In this document: positions 15,223 through 20,222 of the stretch, one piece after another
Layout: the number at the start of each line of letters is the position of its first letter
How positions within the stretch are numbered: position 1 is the first letter of the stretch
Origin: a virus
Reading direction: 5' to 3' (one strand)
DNA: 20,222 nucleotides
Virus record (IMG/VR): IMGVR_UViG_3300030110_002260
Span: 1 to 20,222 of that record
Notes under the pieces: generated by a model
Database searches by the model: none
What the model was told of the DNA's origin: nothing
The model's input: the letters and a program-made list of their open reading frames with translations, nothing else
Position numbers and translations under genes: made by a program

Positions 15223-16735
15223 CTAGTATCTCCTTTTCAGTTTCACCTTCATTCTCTTCAAACGATGGAACCCACCACACTCGTAGTTGGATTCTTTTGC
15301 CGTCTGCATTTCGGACGTTGTATCTACCAAAACATTCCTGTCCGTTATTCAAATGTTTTATTTGTTCTTGCACCTGGGCTCTTGAATAAGAAGTAAACCC
15401 ACGGTTCTTGAGGAACTGCATAAGTCCTGCAATCGTAAACCTTGTAAGACCCTCGTCTGTCCAAGGTTTGCCCATCTCCATTTCTTCAGGAGCCATAGCT
15501 TTAATCCGGCTCGTGCAATAAGTCTTCAACAGTTCTTTAAACTGCCCTGTTAAGGTTAACTCTTCTGGAACCTCGAGCTGTGTAGACTTATCCATCAGAA
15601 GACTAACCAACACCTGCCACTTCTGTGGCTTTACTGTAGGTGGCATGGTTTGGATCTGTTCCATACAAGCCCTCTGCCACAGCAGCTGGTTCTGTAGTTG
15701 CTCTGTCGATAGCTGCACCCGCTTGCCATTTACATCCATGAAGTATAACCGAGGTTCTGATAACATGATCGTCAGTCCCCCAAGGTCAGGGGTATCAGGA
15801 GCCGAGCTCCCAACACCAAAGGGCCGGGTCTTACATATATCTTTATCGCAGTGATCCTTCAGTGGACACACGTCACACTGATAAAAGTATTCTTTCTTTT
15901 GTAAGGACTCCTGTATCTGCACAATTTCTTTTGCGTCAAGAGAAGGAGAGCAAAGCATCCTGTTATATTCTTCATGGTGCTTTTTCCAATCGTCAGGCCA
16001 CTTGTATCGGCAGTATACCCCAACGGCAAACATAAAAATGTTTCTCATTTCACTGACGGGACCAAGACTTGATATGACCTCCAGGCAATATGGACCATCA
16101 ACAAAGTGTTCTCTCTTTCCGGCAAACTGAAAAGCGTTTAACTCAGACACAGAAATACGTTTCTTCTTAACAGCTTCAAAAAACTCGGCAAGGCTCATGG
16201 CTTCACCGTCCTTATTCAAACAGTACCTTGTTGTCAGGTCAGCCTTAAAGTATGGCATGTTAATAAAGTTTCCAACGTCACCACGATCCGCAAGTATCTT
16301 GTCCTGTTTTGGAAAAATCTCGCAGCCCGAATGTCCCAGGGTTATAGACATCTCTGTTAAATATTCTCGAACCAAAGACGCAGGTTCCCAATCCTTTAAA
16401 AACAAAAACAAATGGGCACCACCTGACTTGGATCGACATAACAACAAAGGAAGTTTTAATTTAAGTATCTTTTTATTTAAGCTCTTGTGATCAAGGTCAT
16501 AGGTATCAATGTCCAATGCTCCAAACTTACACATGTTATCCTGCGTTATAGGGATTGAACCAACGCCGTGTTTCCCATCTATGTGGGCTTGTACTTTATC
16601 CACGGTCAACGGCTCTCGAACCACGGTACTGTTGGCCTCGGTCTTACCATTACGACCAACACGTCCCAGTATCGTTTGACCGTGAGCGGCCTTTGATCCT
16701 TGAAATACTGTAAGCAACTGCTCTGCCTCAGACAT
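15206..16735 (-). CDS. Archaeo-eukaryotic-type primase with Cys cluster and SSB-like tail (509 aa)
   Basis: It is predicted to make primers on single-stranded DNA. Motif I is FGALDIDTYD with the metal-binding DxD (D75, D77). Motif II is SKSGGAHLFLF (104-114) with the nucleotide-contacting His108. A later GCEIFPKQD segment (137-145) fits the TOTE/polyvalent type of AEP primase. A helical PriCT-like region follows (~225-285). Then come four Cys (C287, C290, C296, C301; CX2CX5CX4C) that may hold zinc or an iron-sulphur cluster. The C-terminal ~170 residues are unassigned and end EILDDIPF, like the acidic peptide of bacterial SSB. The start has AGGAGG five bases upstream. The gene lies after the putative SSB and before the AlpA-like gene. 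A leading hairpin region may control its translation. Confidence 0.88.
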   Translation of the reverse strand: MSEAEQLLTVFQGSKAAHGQTILGRVGRNGKTEANSTVVREPLTVDKVQAHIDGKHGVGSIPITQDNMCKFGALDIDTYDLDHKSLNKKILKLKLPLLLCRSKSGGAHLFLFLKDWEPASLVREYLTEMSITLGHSGCEIFPKQDKILADRGDVGNFINMPYFKADLTTRYCLNKDGEAMSLAEFFEAVKKKRISVSELNAFQFAGKREHFVDGPYCLEVISSLGPVSEMRNIFMFAVGVYCRYKWPDDWKKHHEEYNRMLCSPSLDAKEIVQIQESLQKKEYFYQCDVCPLKDHCDKDICKTRPFGVGSSAPDTPDLGGLTIMLSEPRLYFMDVNGKRVQLSTEQLQNQLLWQRACMEQIQTMPPTVKPQKWQVLVSLLMDKSTQLEVPEELTLTGQFKELLKTYCTSRIKAMAPEEMEMGKPWTDEGLTRFTIAGLMQFLKNRGFTSYSRAQVQEQIKHLNNGQECFGRYNVRNADGKRIQLRVWWVPSFEENEGETEKEILDDIPF

Positions 16736-16740
16736 ATTCT

Positions 16741-16785
16741 CCTCCTAATATATTCGGGGAGAGGAGGAATCATGAACCTCTCCCC
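16741..16785 (-). promoter_or_regulatory. Alternative hairpins before the primase start
   Basis: The gap between the putative SSB stop and the primase ATG holds a perfect 9-bp inverted repeat, GGGGAGAGG/CCTCTCCCC (16777-16785 with 16756-16764, 12-base loop). On the - strand the 3' arm overlaps TCCTCCT (16768-16762), which is perfectly complementary to the primase ribosome-binding site AGGAGGA (16746-16740). The two pairings share bases and so exclude each other. No T run follows the first hairpin (GAATATATT), so it is not a standard terminator. A translational switch or attenuator is inferred. Confidence 0.5.
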
Positions 16786-16798
16786 AAGACAGCGTGGT

Positions 16799-17623
16799 TT
16801 AAAACGGTATTTCGTCACCGTCGTTAGAAGTATCGGGGGAGGAACCCTGACCTCCTACTGCCTTATTCTCGTGCTCCGGATCTGGAACAGCTTTAACATC
16901 ACCAGCAGCTATGGCTTTACGAAAAGTCATTGCCTCTTGCAATAAGTCTTTGCTTTCAACAAGACCCACTCTCTCTACAGCATAGTTATTCCAAGATCCC
17001 TTGTCGTTACTCTCTTCCGTAGTGTTAAGTTTCCAAACAGTAGCAAACACAGCAGGTGTTACCATCTTACCTGTCTTTGGATGCTTGACCTTTTGCATGG
17101 CAATCATAGTCTTCCACCGACGACCAACCTTTAACTGAGATGATTTCATATCAATCACGGCTGGTTGCCATGATCCATCTTCATCAACAACAAGGCAATA
17201 AGTCTGGTCAGAACGAACAACCTCATTCTTATTCGGTAGGATCTCACTGCTTCCTTGTCTTTCTGTTCTTTGCAAGACCGGATCAGTTGGTGATATCTCT
17301 CCTTTAAATCCACCCCCCTGATCTCTAGGAGTAAACTCAAGATACTTTGTTGTCTGGTAACAAGGAACAACATTAATTCCTTTCTCACCATCCCAGTACT
17401 GAGATGTTACCGTATTGTAAATGCCACCTATTTCTGCCCCCTCAATGTACTCAGGCTGTTTTTTATTAATGTGTGGCGAGGTGTTCTGGATAATACGAAT
17501 AAAAGGTATCTGCATTTCTGAGCTGTCAAAGGTTGCACCTTCTCCAGCAGTCTCAAAAATATCATCCATTACATCTGTGGAAACGTCTGTGCCCTTGGGC
17601 TTATCTAAATCTTTAGTGCTCAT
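16799..17623 (-). CDS. Putative single-stranded DNA-binding protein (274 aa)
   Basis: There is no clear family signature, but the profile fits a phage ssDNA-binding protein: a beta-rich body of ~220 residues with aromatic and basic residues (INVVPCYQTTKYLEFTPRD, RRWKTMIAMQKVKHPKTGKM, PAVFATVWKLNTT), then a disordered Gly/Ser/Asp tail ending DTSNDGDEIPF. That last peptide closely matches the bacterial SSB C-terminus (DDDIPF), which recruits replication and repair proteins. The N-terminus is acidic (DDIFETAGEGATFDSSEM). The start overlaps the upstream stop by four bases (ATGA), with AAGGA seven bases upstream. The following gene is the primase. It could instead be a recombination mediator or an unrelated replication accessory protein. 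Confidence 0.7.
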   Translation of the reverse strand: MSTKDLDKPKGTDVSTDVMDDIFETAGEGATFDSSEMQIPFIRIIQNTSPHINKKQPEYIEGAEIGGIYNTVTSQYWDGEKGINVVPCYQTTKYLEFTPRDQGGGFKGEISPTDPVLQRTERQGSSEILPNKNEVVRSDQTYCLVVDEDGSWQPAVIDMKSSQLKVGRRWKTMIAMQKVKHPKTGKMVTPAVFATVWKLNTTEESNDKGSWNNYAVERVGLVESKDLLQEAMTFRKAIAAGDVKAVPDPEHENKAVGGQGSSPDTSNDGDEIPF

Positions 17624-18228
17624 GTCACCGTCCTTTTTATTGTTGCAGCGTTGGCTAGAAATCCAGAAAACAAATCAAGATCGATAGGCTTCCCATCTTC
17701 TACATGTCTTTTAATAACTGATTTAAGAGAGGGAGGAGGTACATGAACCTTTCTCTGCGGATAAAAACCTTTCTCTTCCAGAATACCAACGACATTTCCT
17801 GCAAGATTATCTTCACCCATACTAAAAGAAACAATAACATCGTTCTTTATTTTTTCTCCATAACCATTTTCACGAAGCCAAGAAAAACATTGCTCACGTT
17901 TTGCAACGCACTCACGTCTTTCTGTCTCACTCATCTTATCATTCAACGAGGGTATCGATGCACTTACCACCGTCCTTCGTCCAACACTAAGACCTTTGAG
18001 TTTTATGCCCTCAGTTTCTCCCATTTCATCCATAAGATTCGGTATGGTTTCCATCTCGAGCTGATGCTTCTCTTTTTTCTTCTCACTTAACTCACTCTCT
18101 AACTTCGCAATGTCGTCATTAATTTGATCCACCCGGACAGCCAGCTGGCTTAAAGACTTCATTCCTTCTACACTCACGTTCTTTAAAGCATCTGCCTTAT
18201 CAAACATGTCTTCAAAAATATCATTCAT
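17620..18228 (-). CDS. Coiled-coil hypothetical protein, first gene of the replication operon (202 aa)
   Basis: I chose the ATG at 18228 (MNDIFEDMF) because AGAGGA lies seven bases upstream; a longer TTG-start form from 18264 would use weak codons and no good site. Residues ~28-65 form a likely coiled coil (VDQINDDIAKLESELSEKKK). Then come IKLKGLSVGRRTVVSASIPS and a C-terminal half with FSWLRENGYGEKIKNDVIVS and basic surfaces (ISPQRK-like, SLKSVIKRHVEDGK). I do not recognise a named family with certainty. It is first in the operon, closest to the promoter, and coupled to the putative SSB gene by ATGA, so a DNA-associated or replication-accessory role is plausible. No enzyme motif is visible. 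Confidence 0.82.
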   Translation of the reverse strand: MNDIFEDMFDKADALKNVSVEGMKSLSQLAVRVDQINDDIAKLESELSEKKKEKHQLEMETIPNLMDEMGETEGIKLKGLSVGRRTVVSASIPSLNDKMSETERRECVAKREQCFSWLRENGYGEKIKNDVIVSFSMGEDNLAGNVVGILEEKGFYPQRKVHVPPPSLKSVIKRHVEDGKPIDLDLFSGFLANAATIKRTVT

Positions 18229-18253
18229 AAGTATGTCCTCTTCAGAATTGTGA

Positions 18254-18282
18254 TTGACACACAAGTTTGCATGTCGTAAAAA
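18254..18282 (+). promoter_or_regulatory. Candidate sigma70-type promoter for the SNF2 gene
   Basis: A perfect -35 TTGACA (18254-18259) is followed after exactly 17 bases by TAAAAA (18277-18282), a weak -10. Transcription would start near 18289, leaving about 14 bases before the ATG at 18303 with GGGAG inside. A 5-bp inverted repeat TTGTG/CACAA (18248-18252 and 18260-18264) brackets the -35 exactly and could be an operator. Confidence 0.5.
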
Positions 18283-18283
18283 G

Positions 18284-18313
18284 ACTATAAAGGGAGAACT
18301 GGATGACTGTCAA
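18284..18313 (-). promoter_or_regulatory. Candidate sigma70-type promoter for the replication operon
   Basis: On the - strand a perfect TTGACA (18313-18308, inside the first codons of the SNF2 gene) is followed after 18 bases by TATAGT (18289-18284), five of six matches to the -10 consensus. The start would fall near 18277, giving a ~49-base leader before the ATG at 18228. It overlaps the start region of the rightward promoter. Confidence 0.62.
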
Positions 18314-19772
18314 CTACAAATTTAAAACTATACCATATAAACATCAACAGACTGCATTGGACAAATGTGGAGACAATAAATGTTTTGGTTTGTTTATGGA
18401 AATGGGTACTGGTAAGTCAAAGGTTTTAATAGATAATCTTGGGATGTTATTTTGCAAAGGTAAGGTAAACTTTGCTCTAATTATAGCACCAAAGGGGGTA
18501 TATAGAAATTGGGTTGAGAAAGAAATACCGCAACATCTATCCGATAGCGTACCATACAGGGTGATTCGCTGGGTATCTAGTGCCAACAAAAAACAAACAG
18601 AAGAAATGAGGTCCGTAAAGGATACGTTCTCCGGCCTTACTATCTTTGTTATGAATGTCGAAGCCTTCTCCACACTCAAAGGAAAGAATGCCGGAGAATG
18701 GATGGCAAAGAATTATGGACCGCACGGCATGATTGTTGTTGACGAATCAACTTCGATTAAAAACCACAAGGCTAAACGAACCAAGAGCCTCATTAAGATA
18801 GCTGAAAGTTTTGATTATACTAGAATACTGACAGGATCTCCAGTAACAAACTCACCTTTAGATATTTATGCACAGACCGAGTTCCTTAGACCTGGGCTCT
18901 TGGGTTTTGATTCGTATTGGGCATTCCAGGCACGGTATGCAGTCACGCAAAATGTAAAAATGGGGGCACATTCTTTCACTCAGATCAGAGGGTATCGAAA
19001 CTTGGACGATCTGCAATGGAGACTTGATAAGTTTTCATACCGTGTTCTTAAGAAAGATTGTTTGGATCTGCCTGAGAAAACTTTTACTTCACGGTATGTT
19101 ACATTAAGTGACAAGCAACATGATTGGTATCAAAGAATTAAACGAGAAGCTATGATCCTACTTGACAATGGTGATCTTGTGACAGCCCCGGCAGTCATTA
19201 CACAGATGCTTCGATTGCAACAAATACTTTCCGGTCACATTAAGACAGATGATGGTGACGTTGTATCCATACCAACCAAAAGACTTGAGGCCGTCACCGA
19301 TATTCTAGATGAGAGCAGTAGCAAGGCTATTATATGGTCTCGGTTTAGGCACGACATTGTATCTATTACAAGTGAGCTCAATAAAAAGTATGGGACAGGT
19401 AGTGCCGCAGCTTATTTCGGGGATACATCTGACGATGAACGCAATAGAATTGTAAGAGATTTTCAAGATCCTAAATCAAAGCTGCGATATCTAATTGGCA
19501 ATCCATCAACAGCGGGTTACGGCTTGACTTTAACAGAGGCTAACCTTGTGATATATTATGCTAATGACTTTAACCTAGCTACTCGAATGCAAAGTGAAGA
19601 CCGAGCTCATAGAATTGGTCAGAACAACCCGGTTACTTATGTTGATCTCATATGTGAGGGTACGATAGACGAAAAAATAGTTAGTGCATTGCAAGCTAAG
19701 ATAGATATTAGTGCTAAGGTATTAGGAGAAGAGGTACGAGAATGGCTAAATCTAAAACCAACCCGAAGCTAG
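18303..19772 (+). CDS. SNF2-type superfamily 2 helicase/translocase (489 aa)
   Basis: This is a DNA-dependent ATPase of the SNF2 branch. Motifs are: Q-like PYKHQQTAL (11-19); I, MEMGTGKS (32-39); Ia, IAPKGVYRNW (61-70); II, DEST (147-150, in place of DEAH); III, LTGSP (176-180); then IV-like KAIIWSRFRHD (341-351); V, STAGYGLTLTEANLVIYY (402-419); and VI, RMQSEDRAHRIGQ (428-440). Both RecA-like lobes are complete, and there is no extra chromatin-type domain, as usual for phage members. GGGAG lies six bases before the ATG. It is divergent from the replication operon and overlaps the next gene by 31 bases. Likely roles are fork remodelling, recombination or clearing proteins from DNA; the exact role is unknown. 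Confidence 0.95.
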   Translation: MTVNYKFKTIPYKHQQTALDKCGDNKCFGLFMEMGTGKSKVLIDNLGMLFCKGKVNFALIIAPKGVYRNWVEKEIPQHLSDSVPYRVIRWVSSANKKQTEEMRSVKDTFSGLTIFVMNVEAFSTLKGKNAGEWMAKNYGPHGMIVVDESTSIKNHKAKRTKSLIKIAESFDYTRILTGSPVTNSPLDIYAQTEFLRPGLLGFDSYWAFQARYAVTQNVKMGAHSFTQIRGYRNLDDLQWRLDKFSYRVLKKDCLDLPEKTFTSRYVTLSDKQHDWYQRIKREAMILLDNGDLVTAPAVITQMLRLQQILSGHIKTDDGDVVSIPTKRLEAVTDILDESSSKAIIWSRFRHDIVSITSELNKKYGTGSAAAYFGDTSDDERNRIVRDFQDPKSKLRYLIGNPSTAGYGLTLTEANLVIYYANDFNLATRMQSEDRAHRIGQNNPVTYVDLICEGTIDEKIVSALQAKIDISAKVLGEEVREWLNLKPTRS

Positions 19773-19999
19773 ACACCCCGGCAGCGATAGAAATCATGGC
19801 TGAATATAGACGTGGGCTTTGGCACCTAGGTAATGCAAGCAGAGAGCTGGCTGATGTTACAGGATTAGATGAAGAGATCGCTGGTTTATTATTAAAAGAT
19901 ATGAAACGTCACAACGTTACACAGATCAGAGGCTATAGCAAGGAGCCAGAGAGATTAAGAAAAGGAAAGATCGGTACGCCTTATGAGCCAAAAAAATAG
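19742..19999 (+). CDS. Small hypothetical protein downstream of SNF2 helicase (85 aa)
   Basis: The ATG lies 31 bases inside the end of the SNF2 gene in another frame, with GAGG about seven bases upstream, so translation is probably coupled. The protein is basic at both ends (MAKSKTNPK and GKIGTPYEPKK). Its middle is helical (AIEIMAEYRRGLWHLGNASR, then ELADVTGLDEEIAGLLLKDM), possibly a helix-turn-helix-like bundle, but I cannot assign a family. Its stop codon lies in the left arm of the downstream hairpin. Co-transcription with the SNF2 gene suggests a partner or regulator of that enzyme. Confidence 0.78.
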   Translation: MAKSKTNPKLDTPAAIEIMAEYRRGLWHLGNASRELADVTGLDEEIAGLLLKDMKRHNVTQIRGYSKEPERLRKGKIGTPYEPKK

Positions 20000-20017
20000 G
20001 GACCGTTGTCCCTATTT
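19990..20017. terminator. Bidirectional rho-independent terminator
   Basis: A perfect 10-bp inverted repeat (AAATAGGGAC at 19994-20003 and GTCCCTATTT at 20008-20017) has a four-base loop. On the - strand the stem runs straight into seven T residues (19996-19990), a classic intrinsic terminator for the gene entering from the right edge. On the + strand it is followed by TTTAAGTTTG, a weaker T tract, and serves the SNF2 unit. It lies between two convergent genes. Confidence 0.85.
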
Positions 20018-20058
20018 AAGTTTGCCTGGGAGGCTAAACATGAGGCGATGTTTCCTCA

Positions 20059-20222
20059 CTATAACAACCGACCATTTGAAAGTCTACCATAAAAAGAAGC
20101 ACACGCTACTCTGTTATATTTATCAAAATAATACCAACAACAATTATCTTTTCCGGTGCTTTCAGAATCAGGTATCCACTTAACCCGACCAACGCTAACA
20201 ATCTTTTTTAAATAAGGTAGAT
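20059..20222 (-). CDS. C-terminal fragment of a phage protein entering from the right edge (53 codons)
   Basis: On the - strand the frame is open from the window edge to tandem stops TAG TGA (20061-20056). The fragment reads IVSVGRVKWIPDSESTGKDN, then CCWYYFDKYNRVACASFYGR and LSNGRLL. The ordered pattern RVKWIPDS, TGKDNCCWYYFD and FYGR looks like the end of a real conserved phage protein. It resembles the C-termini I recall from phage DNA methyltransferase-like proteins (RVK-x(n)-CW-x-x-(F/W)-D), but this is a weak memory match and no catalytic motif is in view. A strong - strand terminator 42 bases after the stop supports it as a gene. It has no start here, so it is easily missed, and the + strand frame over the same bases (19983-20183) is probably a shadow. 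Confidence 0.7.
   Translation of the reverse strand, partial: LPYLKKIVSVGRVKWIPDSESTGKDNCCWYYFDKYNRVACASFYGRLSNGRLL

Noticed and set aside
18977-19940. Shared ACNCAGATCAGAGG sequence and TQIRGY peptide in the SNF2 gene and the small gene after it
   Set aside because: It is a single short match about 940 bases apart with no longer flanking similarity; chance is the simplest explanation.
19983-20183. A 66-codon + strand frame at the right end, also startable at ATG 20040 after GGGAGG
   Set aside because: It runs through a perfect terminator hairpin, has low-complexity Asn/Lys-rich content, and lies opposite a - strand frame with a more protein-like sequence and its own terminator. The GGGAGG site leaves a small chance that it is real.
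1-20222. CRISPR arrays, tRNA genes, insertion sequences, integrase
   Set aside because: No regularly spaced direct repeats, cloverleaf-like segments, terminal inverted repeats or recombinase motifs were seen on reading both strands; a dedicated tRNA scan was not possible.

Overview
The window looks like part of the genome of a lytic-type tailed phage, most likely a short-tailed (podovirus-like) marine phage of the kind recovered from alphaproteobacterial hosts. The reasons are gene content and layout: nearly every base is coding, genes overlap by 1 to 50 bases, and there are no metabolic, rRNA or tRNA genes. A run of tail and DNA-ejection proteins faces a compact replication module. The lineage and host are inferred; no gene in the window fixes them.

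Region 1 (1-11108, + strand) is the virion module. It opens with the 3' end of a tail fibre that ends in a self-cleaving S74 chaperone. Two small related hypothetical proteins follow, then a 641-residue tail hub/nozzle-type protein, a small hypothetical protein, and four consecutive proteins of internal-virion (ejectosome) character. The last of these is 1377 residues long. Genes are linked by TAATG overlaps or short Shine-Dalgarno spacers, which suggests one transcript.

Region 2 (11062-18228, - strand) is a replication operon read leftwards. Its order of transcription is: coiled-coil protein, putative ssDNA-binding protein, archaeo-eukaryotic-type primase, AlpA-like DNA-binding protein, UvrD-like SF1 helicase, DUF6378-like protein, family A DNA polymerase, small hypothetical protein. 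The putative SSB and the primase both end in the acidic tail typical of bacterial SSB (DEIPF and DDIPF). A 62-base gap between these two genes holds two mutually exclusive hairpins, one of which would cover the primase ribosome-binding site. The operon's last gene overlaps the giant ejection gene tail to tail by 47 bases with no visible terminator between them.

Region 3 (18229-20222) begins with a 74-base divergent gap. Candidate sigma70-type promoters, each with a perfect TTGACA, face each other and overlap there. Rightwards lie a SNF2-type helicase and a small hypothetical gene, ending in a perfect 10-bp hairpin. From the right edge a further - strand gene enters: only its last 53 codons are present, and it runs into the same hairpin, which carries seven T residues on that strand. 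It is easy to miss because it has no start in the window, and it displaces an apparent 66-codon + strand reading frame.

No CRISPR array, tRNA, integrase, transposase or phage RNA polymerase was seen. With host-type promoters and no RNA polymerase gene here, the phage may rely on host transcription, although such a gene could lie outside the window.
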